Translations under genes and position numbers: made by a program
The notes under the pieces: model-generated
What the model saw: the letters and a program-made list of their open reading frames with translations, nothing else
Told to the model about the DNA's origin: nothing
Databases searched by the model: none
In this document: piece after piece, positions 38,508 to 51,200 of the stretch
How positions within the stretch are numbered: the stretch's first letter is position 1
How the letters are laid out: each line of letters starts with the position of its first letter
Origin: Rhineura floridana
Taxonomy: Eukaryota; Chordata; Lepidosauria; Squamata; Rhineuridae
Direction: 5' to 3'
DNA: 64,000 nt
NCBI RefSeq assembly: GCF_030035675.1
Contig: NC_084482.1
Location: 221,921,943-221,985,942, forward strand

Positions 38508-40639
38508 CAGAAAATCCTCTCTAAGAGAAGGGAGAGTGCCAGGAAAAGAGAGTCTCTGGAGAGGAAAAGGAGACCCCGTATGAGGAAGAAAACGCCCTGC
38601 CTGATCAACTGCTGCAAGGGGGCAAGAGTGGCCCAGGAGTCCAGCTGCAGGGCACCCAGAATGGGCAGCTGGAGGGAGAAGACTATGAAGAGTGGCAGTC
38701 AGCAGCCGAGGAAGATGAAAAAGAAACTGTGTTCATCCTGGAGCCTGCCGGGGGGCAGGACAGCAAAGAGCTGGAAGTCAAGCCCGGGGGGCAGGACAGC
38801 AAAGAGCTGGAAGTCAAGCCCCAAGTGTTGAAGAAAGAGGAAGCCCTGTATGAGGAGATGGGAGTCCTGCCGGAACCCTGGCAGCAAAGGGGAGAGATAT
38901 TTGAAGAAGAGACCCCCTGTGAGGTGGCAGCCTTATCTGTGCAGCTACAGCAAGAGATCAAAAGTGACCCAGACGTCCAGCTGCAGAGCACCCAGACTGG
39001 GGTGGCTAAAGAGGCCCAGATGGTGAATGAGCGGCTGGAGGGCGTGGACTGCGAAGAGTTGCCGTCAGTAATGGAGGAAGAAGAAGCTGTGAGTATGCCA
39101 GAGCCTGCCAGGGGGAGGACTGTGGAGAGCTGGAAGCAAACCCCCTGGTAAAGGAAGAAACTTTAGAGCAAGCTCAAGTAGGGGCTGAAGAGGGGATACT
39201 GCTGATGAATTCCTCTGTTCTGTGTGAGCAAATACCGGAGAAGGAATGTGTGGGAGATGGGCAGCTGCTGCCGGCTCTTTTCACTCTGTGTGCTAGAGAA
39301 ACAGAGCAGGGAGAGGGAGGGGCATGCCCACCAGACCTTTGCATTCTGTGTGCTCCTATTACAGAGACCGTGCCAAAAGAGAAGCCCTTCGTTCCGTGTG
39401 TGCCAGCTGCGAAAGGGAAGAAGCAGATGGGAGTTCAAGTCCATGCAGAGCTCCCAGTGTCTGCAGAGATGAGTGAGTTAAGATTCCCCAGTGACATGGC
39501 CCCTGGGATGCACCATGATGATCCCAGAAAGGGAGAAGCAAGTCCTATGATGGGGGCAGTGCCTGGGCGCATTCCAGCCGTAACAAGCACCCCGCGCCCT
39601 GTGAAGGTTAAAAGGCAAGGGAGGGTTGTCTACATTTGTTTGAGCCCCTGATTATTTGTGGAAAAGAGCAAAAGCAATTTCTTGCTGCCAACCTGGGAGG
39701 GTTGGGCCAGCTAATTGTAAAGAAGATTCCGCCCGATAAAGACTCACAGGACACTGGCTTGCAGCAGGGAGCGGCTGTTGCCTACCAGCCAGAAGACCAA
39801 ACCCTCTCTTGGAAAGAAGAGCAAGGTCAGCCGAGTCAGGGGGTGGAATGGTGTGCTGTTTGGGCAGTGATCACAGGTGAGACAAGAGTGTCCCTGCATG
39901 TCCACATAAGCCCCTGGGCGAAGAGTAAAGAAGTAAAGAAATGGGCAGAAGAGGAAGGAGTGGCTTGGATCTACCCTCCAACAGCAGCTGCCCTAATCGA
40001 AAGAACCAGCGGTCTGAAACAGCAAATCAAACTGCTGACAGTCAGGTCGGATTGGAAGCACTGGAAAGGAAGAAACCCGGAAGAAGCCAGCCATCTACTC
40101 AGTCAGAGAGGGCTCCTAGGGGGTCACCCATGGAGCGGCTTGTGAATCCTCCTTCCCTTCAGAAAGCAGGGGGGCACGTGTGGGCACAGCTGCTGGAAAT
40201 CGTTGGCTTAGCAGCAGAAGAGATTCCTGGATGGCCTCTTCAACAGAAGACCTGTTGCGTACTGCCAAGGAGACACAGCTGTTCCTGGAGAGGAATCCTG
40301 GCACCCTGCCTGTGGCCACAGAAATCAGCTTGAACTGGAACCTCCTGAAACCAACGTTAGGGAACAGCCATGTGGGCAACCACATGGTCTGGGGGGTGAG
40401 AAGTTATGCGCATGAAACTGTATGCTGGTTGGTGAGTAAGAATTTTCTTAATGCTGGCAGTGTTGCTATGTATATGTAACTGTGTGCGATAAGAGCACTT
40501 CCTCGATGATTTTAGCATTGCCTTTAAAAAAAAAAGGCTGCTGAATGCTTAAGATTTATTATGGTGTGTCTGTTAGTATGTGGGAGTGTGTATAGTTGGT
40601 TGGGGGGAGGGAGAGAATTAAGGTCTTTGTTCTTCCTCT

Positions 40640-41750
40640 TTCAGTTATGATACAGCTTACTGCATGCTTATGGATATTATGCTGTATTCCATTGGTCTGG
40701 ACAGCGTCTGAAGTCAACGCCTATGTAGAACTCAGCTATAGCCTGGCCAAGCTGGAAAACCAATATGACTGCTGGATTTGCTCAGTGATGCTTCATCATG
40801 CTGTTGGTTTTCCTTTAATGGTGGTGGATTTTAATAAAAGCTTATTGTGTGCGTTTTATGATTCTCTAAATGAAACCAAATAATTGCAGAAATCCTCACA
40901 GTTAGTAGTCACCCCACAAGATACTGAGGGAGGACCCAAGTGGTTTGATGTGAGGGCCACCCAAGCCAGAGCAGTTAGAATAGATACTCATAAGTCTAAT
41001 GCCACTGTCTGGATCAGGGGAGGATTTGAGCAGTTACATGATGGTTTAGGATGGATCACCCCCTTGAGAGTAAATGCCCCACCACAGCCTGAAGTCTGTT
41101 GGGAACAAGTAAAGCATAGCAGAACAGAAGCTAGGTTACAGAGGCGAGTGGGCTTCAATAGGGGGTGTCAGGCAGTGCACACATGTCCCACTCCTAGTGA
41201 TAGTGAGCAGGGCTGGATATGTACTAGTTGGACCCTACGCCCTGGCATTAACTGGGGAGCCCCTAATGGGAGTTATTGGATATGTGGAGAAAAGGCCTGG
41301 CCATGGTTGCCCTCAGGATGGATAGGAAGATGTTCTCTGGGATTGTTATGGGGTCCACACAGATTTGAGAAAACCCTAAAGAGCCTTTTAGTGGGGAATT
41401 ATAGAGCTTGGAAAGTCAGATGGCAAAGGGACATCTTTAGCTCAGCTGAGTATGCCTGGGCCCTGTTTCCTGGCGGAGGGGTGGCTAACATAATGTATAA
41501 GGTAAACACTTTTGGAAGAGCAATGGAAGTGGCTACAGAGTGTAATCAATCATAGTGTAGCAGCCTTATATCAGCAAAGTAGTAGAATTAAGCATTTGGA
41601 AGAAGATTCCTTCTTAAATCCTATTTTAGAGTGGTTTCAAGGAATAGGAGGCTGGTGGAAACAATTATTCTCTATTGGGCTCACTCTTATTTGTGGTGTT
41701 ATATTCATATGCATATGCTTGTCTTGCTGGCGCAGTTTTAATGGGTAAAT
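40640..41750 (+). other. Envelope-derived region of the endogenous retrovirus
   Basis: It begins with a hydrophobic signal sequence (LTACLWILCCIPLVWTAS). A tryptophan- and cysteine-rich surface part (CWICSVM, NGSYWICGEKAWPWLPSG) follows, then a transmembrane segment near 41.69-41.73 kb. It is a fossil and broken. No function is claimed. Confidence 0.75.
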
Positions 41751-41873
41751 AGATATATGGAACCCTGGGTGGTCAAACGACTAGGGCAACGAAGAACCGC
41801 CCCCCCTCGGGGGTAAGAAGAGCAATGTAACGCGAAGAGTATTGACACGTCCTTTGATCATCCAGGGGTGGAA

Positions 41874-44800
41874 TGTATACCCTGTACCAGTCTGTTATTT
41901 CCAGCAAGCAAGTAGAGGCCTATAGCAAGATATTATAGCCTTATGTTAAGCATATATTCAGTATGTATTTGCTAGTGAGCCTGAAGGCTTGTATTCCCCT
42001 TTCAGGCTCCTGCACCCCATATTCATCTGAAAACCTAAGCTAGGAAAGGGCATGGTGACCTGCCCAGTATAATGCTGGGAATGTACCTTGTTAGTTAGAG
42101 AGGCATCAAAGGAGCCCAATTAGGCATATATTCAAGAATATGTTATCAGCAAGGTGTTTCATAGTTGGCTTAAGCCTAGGTTATATTCCAAAAGTAGGTT
42201 GATGGGTCAAGGGACGGTTAATGAGCAGTTGCTTGTTAGTGCAGCCAGGTGGACGAGTCAAAGGACGGTCAAAAGAAAGATAGCATAGCAACTGCTTGTT
42301 AGCAGAGATAGAAGTGAAGATATAGTAGTCAGTGAAAGACTGGGCGGCAGGCGCTGGAAAGGTGCTGTGGGCAGACCATGCCAGCATAGGGGAACAGGGG
42401 GTAGATGCATTATACCCATCCCCTGTTCCGGGTCTGCCCAAAACCAGACAATAACTGGGGGACGCAAGGTTCCTACCGACCTTCGTCTGCTGTTGTGCAA
42501 TGCCAGGTCTGTGGTACAAAAAACTTCACTCATCCACGACATGATCTTGGATGAGTGTGCAGACCTGGCATGTATTACGGAGACTTGGCTGGATGAGGCC
42601 TCTGCACCCATTCTCGAGGCCATGTGTCCGCCGGGTTTCCGCAGCGCACAGCAGCCGAGGGTGGGTAGGCGGGGAGGGGGTGTGGCAGTCATTTACCGGG
42701 AGTCCTTGGTTTTTGCCAGATCTCCTCTCCATAGGACCAAGTTTGTTGACTATATGTACTGGAGGTTGGGCCCGAAGGGCAGTTTAGAGATCCTGCTTGT
42801 GTACCGCCCACCCCGCTGCACAGCAGACTCCCTGGCCAAGGTGCTGGAGGTGGTCTCGGCTGTGCGGGCATTGTCCCCAGAATTGTTAGTGCTGGGTGAC
42901 TTCAACGTGCATGCCGGGACCACTCTCACTGGAGCCCCTTGGGATTTCCTGGAAACCATGGCTTCCTGGGAACTGCACCTCAGTAATACTGGGCCCACCC
43001 ATGTAGCCGGTCATGCTCTCAACCTTGTGTTTGTCCTGGGAGAGGAGAAAAGTGCTCTGAAGTTGGGAATGGTTCTTTCCATTCCTGTGTCATGGTCAGA
43101 TCACCATCTGGTAAACATGGACTTCACGTTGCCACACCCTCTCCGCAGGAGTGATGGACCTATTAGAATGGTCCACCCCAGGCGCCTGATGGATCCTGAT
43201 GGATTCCTGACTGCGCTAGGGGAACTGGAACCTGCTGAAGGTTGCCCGGTTGAAACCCTGGTGATGGAGTGGAATGGAAAGATCACCGGGGCGTTAGACC
43301 GGGTGGCTCCGAAACGTCCTCTCCCCCTGAATAGAACTCAGTTAGCACCGTGGTATACACCACGGCTGCGTACTCTGAGACAGGAGGTGAGACGACTAGA
43401 ACGCCGGTGGCGGAAATCCCGCTCCGAAGGTGTCCGGACACAAGTTAGAGCAGCAGTAACTGCCTACCAAGTGGCAATAAGGACAGAAAAGAAGGCTTTC
43501 TTTACTGCCTCTATTACGTCTGCAGAGTGCTGTCCCAGGAGGTTGTTCCAAGTGGTCCGAAGCCTGGTCGGTCCAGTTGCTCAGGAACCCTTGGAACAGT
43601 CAAAAGCCTCCTGTGACACTTTGGCTAAGCACTTTGCTGATAAAATCGAACACATACGGAGCTCGATCCCATGCGCCGTGGATACAGTGAATGAATCAGC
43701 GTTGACCAGTTGCATGCCGGTATGCTGGGATCATTTTCAGCCTCTCTCTTCTGAGGATGTGGACAAGGTGCTTTCGACTGTAAGGCCTACCACCTGTCTA
43801 ACTGACCCTTGCCCATCATGGCTCATCATGAGATGCAGAGAGAAGTTGGGTGAGGGGATCAAGGCGGTGGTAAACGCATCCTTGAAAGAGGGTGTGATGC
43901 CATCAGCCCTCAAGGAGGCAATTGTAAAGCCCATCTTAAAGAAGCCCTCCTTGGATCCCCAAGTTTTTAATAACTTTCGCCCAATTTCGAATTTACCATT
44001 CTTGGGCAAGGTCATTGAGCGAGTGGTGGCCAATCAGTTGTCGACACACTTGGATGAAACGGATTACTTAGATCCATACCAATCGGGCTTCAGGACTGGT
44101 CACGGAACTGAAACAGCCTTGGTCGCTCTGGTAGATGATATGAGGAGGGCATTAGATAGGGGAGAATTTACCTTCCTTGTCCTCCTCGATCTCTCAGCGG
44201 CTTTTGATACTGTCGACCAAAGTATCCTTTTATATCGCCTAGAGGGATTGGGAATAGGAGGCACTGTATTACGGTGGTTCTGCTCCTTTCTCTCTGATAG
44301 GTACCAACAGGTGGCATTGGGGGAGGAGGTTTCAGACCCTTGGCCTCTCAGTTGTGGTGTGCCACAGGGTTCTATCCTCTCTCCCATGCTATTTAACATC
44401 TATATGAAGCTGCTGGGGGCAATCATCAGGAGATTTGGGCTGCAGTGTCACCAATATGCGGATGACACTCAGCTCTATCTCTCATTTAAATCTTCACCAG
44501 AGTTGGCTGTGGAGACCGTGTCCAAGTGCCTGGAGTCCGTGAGTGGATGGATGGGAAGGAATAGGCTGAAACTGAACCCCGACAAGACTGAGGTACTGCT
44601 CGTGGGGGACAAGAGAAGGTTGGGAACCGTTGACCTGAAGTTCAATGGGGTGAGTTTACCCCTAAAGGACCAGGTCCGCAGCCTAGGGGTTGTACTTGAT
44701 TCCAAGCTGTCCATGGAGGCTCAGATTTCGGCTGTGAGCCGGGCAGTTTGGTACCAACTACACCTTATACGTAGGCTGCAACCCTACCTTCCTGTTCATC

Positions 44801-45891
44801 AGCTCCCACTGGTAGTACATGCCCTGGTCACCTCTCGATTAGATTACTGTAATGCGCTCTACGTGGGGTTACCCTTGAAAACGGTCCGGAAACTACAACT
44901 TATTCAAAATGCGGCGGCTCGATTACTCACAAACAGTCGTCGCCGGGACCACATCACGCCAGTGTTGTTCGATCTACACTGGCTTCCAGTTGTTTTCCGG
45001 GCCCAATTCAAGGTGTTGGTTTTAACCTTTAAATCCCTACACGGTCTTGGCCCAGTTTATCTAAAGGAGCACATACAACGCCACCAATCATGCCACCTGA
45101 CAAGATCGGCCACACAAGGCCTTCTCTCAGTCCCACCAACCAAAGCAGCTAGGTTGGCGGGCACTAGAGAGAGGGCCTTTTCAGTGGTGGCCCCCACCCT
45201 CTGGAACTCCCTCCCACAAGATCTTCGGCACATCTCTTCCCTGAAAATGTTCCTCAAGGCCTTAAAGACCTGGCTTTTTCAGCAGGCTTTCGGGACTTCT
45301 AGGGAGGCTTAATATTCTTCTGTTGTAAATGCCTCCTATTATGTATTGTTTGCTCTTATAATTTATATTATTTCACTGTATTTTTGTATTGTATTCTGCC
45401 ATATTTATTGTATGTACGTCGCCTAGAGTGGCCACTGGCCAGATAGGCGACACATAAATTAAATTTATTTATTTATTTATTTATTTAGGCATATAGTGTG
45501 TTAAGGATGGGTGCCCGGGTGTTTCCATATAGTTTTCTAGCAATTAGTTGGCTTTTGAAGATGTCCTGTGAGAAGGTCAAATAACCAATTATCGGTGTTA
45601 TGCTGTAATGTTCAATGCATGAAAAATATCATTTGTGTATGTAACCCTGCCAACATTGTATGTAATCATGCCAATGCCACATGCTAGCTTCAATACTATA
45701 AAAATGTTTCTTGTGCCCAGTATGGGTGTTCAGTCTGACACTAGCTTCTGCAGGGCTGTGCAGCTGTTCCACTTTTATTGGGAATACTTGGCTGTATGCT
45801 GTAAGTTACTCAATAAATTTTAACTCTTTGTAAGCAAATCTCTTGTCTGCATCTCATCTCTGGTAACCCAAAAACAACCTGGAGGTACACA
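41874..45891 (+). repeat. 3' LTR of the endogenous retrovirus, split by an L2
   Basis: The pieces 41874-42328 and 45489-45891 together equal the 5' LTR. The junction bases GATATAGTAG and GCATATAGTG are contiguous in the 5' LTR (about 36290-36310), which dates the L2 as the later insertion. Confidence 0.92.
42329..45488 (+). mobile_element. L2-clade LINE with a long open reading frame
   Basis: One frame is open from about 42367 to the stop at 45310-45312, about 980 codons. It holds an apurinic-type endonuclease (NARSVVQK, TETWL, GDFNVHAG, SDHHLV) and a reverse transcriptase (NLPFLGKVIE, SGFRTGHGTE, DLSAAFDTVD, GVPQGSILSP, YADDTQLY). A C-terminal domain follows (TLWNSLPQDL). All catalytic motifs I can check are intact. 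No in-frame ATG is obvious at the very start, so a short 5' truncation or loss of ORF1 is likely. The 3' end has CGCCTAGAGTGGCC and a TTTA-repeat tail. It sits in the retroviral 3' LTR and is among the youngest insertions here. Confidence 0.93.
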
Positions 45892-46143
45892 GGACATAGT
45901 TCAGCATTTAACTGTGATTCCAATAATACAATAGACACACACACACACTTGCAGAGATGTGGAAGTTCCCACACAGAGTGGTTGTCTGAAATCTAGAGTG
46001 GAACATAAAAGTTGTCCAGTGTTTATCCTCACAACAATCCAGTGAGGTGGGCTGGGCTGAAAAAAAGTAGTCACTTGCCCAAGGTCACCCAGGGACCTGC
46101 ATAGATGACTGGGGATTTGATTCTGGCCCCTCTTCTAAAGATG

Positions 46144-46508
46144 CAGGGGTGTAGTCATCTGGGGTCTCCGGGGGTCTTAGACCCCTTACTTTTTTGGGAG
46201 CAGGGTCTCAGCAGGGTCCCCACGTCTCCAGCAACCTATGAGCCAATCAGCATGAAAGAAGAATGTACTAGCCACTCAGAAGAGTCTTCCAACAGACTTC
46301 CGTGTTCCTTCCTGCTAATTAGCGTGAATCAGAGTGAAAAGAGGTGAGTCAGCCACTGAGAAGACTCTTCCCAGTAGCTAGCACTCTGCCCTTTATGCTT
46401 ATTGGCTCCTAGTTGTGGGAGAAGGCATGAACAAGGATCTCATTCTCAACCCAGCAGGAAAGAAAAGAGGTTAGGAGAGGGCATGGCTATCATGAAGGGA
46501 CTCTGCCC
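46144..46508 (-). repeat. hAT-type MITE, unsplit (A2 copy)
   Basis: The counterpart of 12241-13965 without the L2. The join CTTCCTGCTAATTAGCGTG near 46313 is the empty site. Confidence 0.75.
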
Positions 46509-46779
46509 TTCTGATGTGAAGGCCTATAACAAAAATGGAAAATTTTAGAGGGAAAGCAGTTTATTTCTGGTCCCGTCCCCCGTCCCCCCCGCAGTGCTCT
46601 GACCCTGCTCCTTAGAGAGCTTTGTATTGCTGCCCTCGTCTACCACTGGGAGGAAGGGCGAGATATAAAGCTAATTAATTAATAATTGTGTTGAAGAAAC
46701 CTCTGACTTGTTCCTGGCTACAAGACGCTCTACCATACAAATGTCAGTGACACATCCATAGCTCCACCCACTTTGGCCT

Positions 46780-47505
46780 TTCACTGGAAATTGGCCCTTG
46801 GAAGGCTGCTTGTGCATAAATGTGGCCCTCGGGTTGAAGAATATTCCCTAACCACTACATTAGCCACAGGCTCTCATCCTGGACCGCCTTACAGGGCTGT
46901 TGCGACCACTGTCCAGCTATTGTGCTTTGGACAGGGGGGAGGCTGGCTGCGCCAGGTGAGACAGACCCTCAGCACCCCCGCAGATGGACCAATCCTGCAA
47001 GAGAAGCTGTTTCCTCTGCATCAAGAGGTCCCCCCTTTCCCCCCTGCCTGAGCTGTGTTTCCTCCCTGGGGGGACTGGGCTGACCTGCAACAGGGGTGAG
47101 GGGGGGCAGCTTCAGTGGTAACACCTGGGTCATACTTTGCAGCTGGACTGCGTAGTTCTGCTCCCTCCCCCAACCCCTTCCTATGGATTCCCAAAGGAAA
47201 ACCCTCCCCCTCTTCCCCCCACCCACCAATCATGTTGCACCTCTTTGTTCTCTCTTCCTCCTCGTGGCCAAGTTCTCTTCCTGGATTATCAATGGAGACC
47301 GCTCCCCCCTCTCCCCCATTCATTATTCTGCCCCCCACACACTTCCTGCCTCTCTAGGAACCACATCTCGGTTCCTTAGCCCACTGGGTGACCGAGTCTT
47401 CCTCCCTCCCTCCCCACTCTTCTCCTCCTCCTCTACCCCCCCCCACGCTGTTCTGCTGGGGCAGCACCTGCAAGGGATGGGGGGGCAGTTTGCAGCAGGG
47501 GGTCC
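46780..47505. repeat. A2 copy of the region upstream of the ZNF-A first exon
   Basis: This matches 14228-15256 of A1 but lacks about 330 bp (14453-14777). The junction lies in a short shared AAGCTG/AAGGCTG block near 47003. The rest of the block continues on the far side of the gypsy element, from 53733. Confidence 0.85.
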
Positions 47506-48201
47506 TGTGATGTTCCTATATATTAGTGTATATATGGTAAGTGCTGGTTGTTTAGAGTATACATGGTAAGTAGTGAAAGAGGAGGGGGAGTGAATGGGCA
47601 ATAGAATGCTTGATGATTGGCTGAATGTTTAAAATGGCTGACAGTATAAATGAAAGGATGACAGGTAAATCCGGGGGAATGTGAGGTGGTGAATTGTGGA
47701 ATCTGGGGGGAGAAGAGAAAGAGTGGATTGCTTGGTGGGGTTTAGAGAGTTGTTTACCAGGAGGGAGGTGGAGTTCGGATTAGTATTGAGTAAAACCATA
47801 TGCTTATGTGCCTTAAGAAGAAATCTTGTTAATCTTGTTAGCTTTGTTATCTGTAAGAAATACTTAATTTGGTTTACCAAAGGCCTGATCCTTGGCTGGG
47901 GTTTCACAGACCAGAAGGGAGGGTAAGGTAATGACCAAGGCTGAAGGGGAACTGTAACAAATGGTGGCAGCGGTGAAGAGAATAACAATACCAGTATTCA
48001 GAGTCTCTGGGAATACTAGTATTGGGACGTTACTGGTGGTTGCCTAGCAGGGGGATCTGTTGAGATCTGTGCTAGAGTGGGGAGAGAAATCATAAGAGAG
48101 AGCGGTCCGGACTGGTGGAGTCCCTGGTGGTGCCTAGAGACAGGCAGTAACCATGAGCGGGTAGGAACCTGACAGGGAGAGCCAGAGAAGGACGCATCAC
48201 A
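47506..48201 (+). repeat. 5' LTR of the Gmr1-like element
   Basis: 696 bp, TGTGATG to CATCACA. It contains AATGTTTAAAATGG and TATAAATG promoter-like blocks. It also contains an internal TGGTGGCAGCGGTG (47962-47975) that resembles the primer-binding site about 230 bp before the LTR's own end. Confidence 0.93.
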
Positions 48202-48203
48202 CG

Positions 48204-48228
48204 TGGTGGCAGTAGCGGTGGGATACGA
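48204..48228 (+). other. Primer-binding site of the Gmr1-like element, tRNA-Leu-like
   Basis: TGGTGGCAG, then TAG, then CGGTGGGAT matches the complement of the tRNA-Leu 3' end (TGGTGGCAGCGGTGGGATTC, from memory) except for three extra bases. Confidence 0.6.
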
Positions 48229-51200
48229 ACAACAGAGAATCCAGATACGAACCAAAGAGAGTCCCAAAGACACGTGGTGACAAAGGAGACTACGTCACAG
48301 GTGTTGGCTGTAGCAGTGAGATACGAATACTAGACAATCCCTAATAGTTGTGTGGCAAACAGAAATAACAAAACAAGATTACTTGTGAGAGTGACTGGCA
48401 AAGTGTGTGTGGCAAAGAGTGAGTGAACTCAAACGCCATGGCTGAATACATAAAAATGAAAAGAGAGGAGCTGGTGGAGAAGTGCATAACATTCAATTTA
48501 CCTCACGAGGGTAAAGGGGTAGATGAATTGAGGGTAGCACTTATAGGATTTGCAACTGCCCAGCAAAAACAGCCTGTCAGAGAAGAGACCCCAGAAGGAT
48601 ATTTAAGCAATCCCGCTTATATAGAGTACTTGAGAGAGAAGTTAAGATGGGAGGCTGAGGAAAAAGACAAGCAGAGGGAGTTGGAAGCTGAGAGATTGAG
48701 GATGGAAGGTGCAGAGAAGGAAAAACAGAGGGAGTTGGAAATTGAGAGAATGAGATTGGGGTTTGAGGAGAGGGAGAAGCAACGAGCAGTGGATGCTGAA
48801 TTACAAGTAGAAATTTGATAGAGAGAAATTTCACTCTGAGGAGACAAGGAAAGAGAGAGATGGAGCAAAAATAAAAATTACTCCAAAGGATTTTGCTGTC
48901 TATGAGCCTGGTCAAGATCCTCAAATTTACCTCAGCACCTTTGAAAAAGCAGCTCAGTTGTGGGGGCTACCTGAAGATAAATACATGCAGTATTTATCAA
49001 ACCTGATTAAAGGGGAATTGGCTGAGGTATACCAATATTTCCCCTCAGACAAGCCCGTCACCTATGCTGAATTCAAAGAAGCAGTGTTTAAAAGATTCAG
49101 ACTGGGGCCTGATTATTTTAGAAAGTTTTTCAGAAATTGCCAGATACAGACAGGGAGGTCTTTTGTGGAACTGGGAGCAAAGTTGATGGATATATTTGGA
49201 AAGTGGATGAGTAGTGCCAAAGCTCAGTCAGTGGAAGAGGTGAAAAGCCTCATGATACTGGATCAATTATACCATCAGTTACCACCAGAAATAAGGCTCC
49301 TGGTCAAAGACCGTTCCCCTACATCTGTGCAGGAGGCCGCAGAGATGGCGGATCACTTCGCCTCCAATAGAACTGGGTGGGTGGGGAAAACATCAAGAGA
49401 GTTTAAACCCAGACCATATAGTGCTGGCAGAAGGGATGTGGTACTACAGCGAGTGAGTCCTCCATTAAAATCTGAAGGGCACAGGGTACCCCAGAGTGGA
49501 TCTGTGTACCCTAAAAGTGAGGAGAAATTATGCTACAAATGTGGTAGACCAGGGCACCTACGTTTTCAATGTGAGGTTGCCAACCCCAGTAGTAATCCTG
49601 CTCAGACAAGGGCAGTGAAAACAGAGCCCAAGGCTTTAGAAACAGCAAAAAAGGTTCAGTTTTGCCAGATAAACTGGACAGAAGTAACAGACCTTGATTC
49701 AAGTCTGAGAGAGGAAGTGAGAGTACAAGGCAAATTATTGGGCATTGCTTGATACTGGTGCCGCTCAGACGTTACTGAGGCCAGATTTAATAAAATCTGA
49801 AGAAATATTACCTCAGGAAACAGTGACTATCCAAGGAGTGAGGGGTCAACCAGAAAGTTTGCCTGTGGCCCTGGTGGAAATGACTTGGAGAGGCCGAGAG
49901 GGCCGATATAAAGTAGGCATTAATGCCCAGCAACAAGAACCAGTAATACTGGGATGGGATGTAATGGGCGCCCAAGGAAAGATCTATGTAGTGACCAGAC
50001 AGCAAATTGGCAGAGAAAAAGAAGCCATATTAAGGGGGGCTGAAACAAACAGGGTGGAATCTGTTAGCCAGCCTCAGGTCACCATAGCAACCACTAGCAG
50101 GCCTGCTGAAGGAGACAGACTGTATCAAGTGGTCTCTGGGGAAGAAGCAGATCAATTCAGGGAAGAGCTGCATCAAGATATAAGTCTGAAGCAGATAAAG
50201 GAACAAGCGCTGACCCAACAGATTCCTTTCACTGACAAACTGAGGAATCAAGTTGTGTGTGAGAATGGGATTTTATATAGACTGTGGATGCCTGCTGAGA
50301 GAAAGGATGAATGTGAACCAGTGAAGCAATTGATAGTACCTAGCAAATACAGAACCAGATTGCTAGAGGTAGCCCACGATGTCCCATGTGCAGGACATCT
50401 GGGAATAAAAAAGACCAAGAGGAGATTGGCTGCACATCATTATTGGCCAAATATCTCCAAGGATGTAAAACAACATTGTCTATCTTGTGGAATATGCCAA
50501 AAGGTGGGAAAGAGTGGAGTAAAGACCAAGGCACCCTTAAAGCCCCTTCCTATAATTGGACAACCCTTTTATAGAGTGGGAATAGATTTGGTGGGCCCTT
50601 TTTCCAAACCCACAAGGCATGGCAAGAAATATCTAGTGGTGGTGGTGGATTTTGCCACCAGGTACCCAGACGCAGAAGCACTGAGATCTGTAGAAGCCCC
50701 TGTAGTGGCAGAGGCTTTATTAAAAATCTTTATGAGGCTGGGTTTCCCTCAAGAAGTGCTGACAGATCAAGGCAGTGTATTCATGGGAGAAGTGATGCAA
50801 TGTATGTGGAAATGTTGTGGTCTAAAACATCTAAAGACCACTACTTACCATCCCGCCACTAATGGGCTAACTGAGAGATTCAATGGCGTTTTGAAGGGCA
50901 TGATAAGAAGCTATGTTCAAGATCACCCACAAGACTGGGATGAACGTTTGGGATGCTTCTTATTTGCATACAGAGAAGTCCCTCAGGAGTCAACAGGCTT
51001 CACACCCTTTGAACTAATGTTTACTAGAAAAGTGAGGGGACATTTGGAACTGCTAAAAAATTCATGGGAAGGAACTCTGGGAGAGTACAAAACTTCTGTA
51101 GTAGATTTTGTATTGGAATTCCGCAATAAATTAACATCAATGATGGAAGTAGTGAAAGAGAATTTGAGTCATGCACAGGAGAAGCAAAGTTACTGGTATG

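Larger units (their letters stand above)
35844..45891 (+). mobile_element. Endogenous retrovirus with env remnant (fossil), carrying nested LINEs
   Basis: LTRs of about 857 bp begin TGTATACC and end GTACACA. A perfect 5-bp target duplication GGACA lies at 35839-35843 and 45892-45896. Recognised parts are a leader coding region of unknown identity (about 36.7-37.3 kb), charged Glu-rich sequence (about 38.5-39.6 kb), a trace of integrase (AEEEGVAWIYPPTA, about 39.95 kb), and an envelope region (about 40.6-41.75 kb). The envelope region has a signal peptide, a surface-unit motif NGSYWICG and a membrane anchor (LICGVIFICICLSCW). The envelope motif suggests a gamma- or epsilon-like virus. It is heavily broken, with many breaks and only traces of pol. 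The LTRs differ at about 10 sites (about 1.2 %), so it is young. A CR1 (37322-38507) and an L2 (42329-45488) sit inside it. It is absent from A1 near 11990. Confidence 0.88.

Noticed and set aside
42320-45495. A long target-site duplication for the L2 in the retroviral LTR
   Set aside because: Only TAG or a similar short match is visible at the borders, which could be chance.
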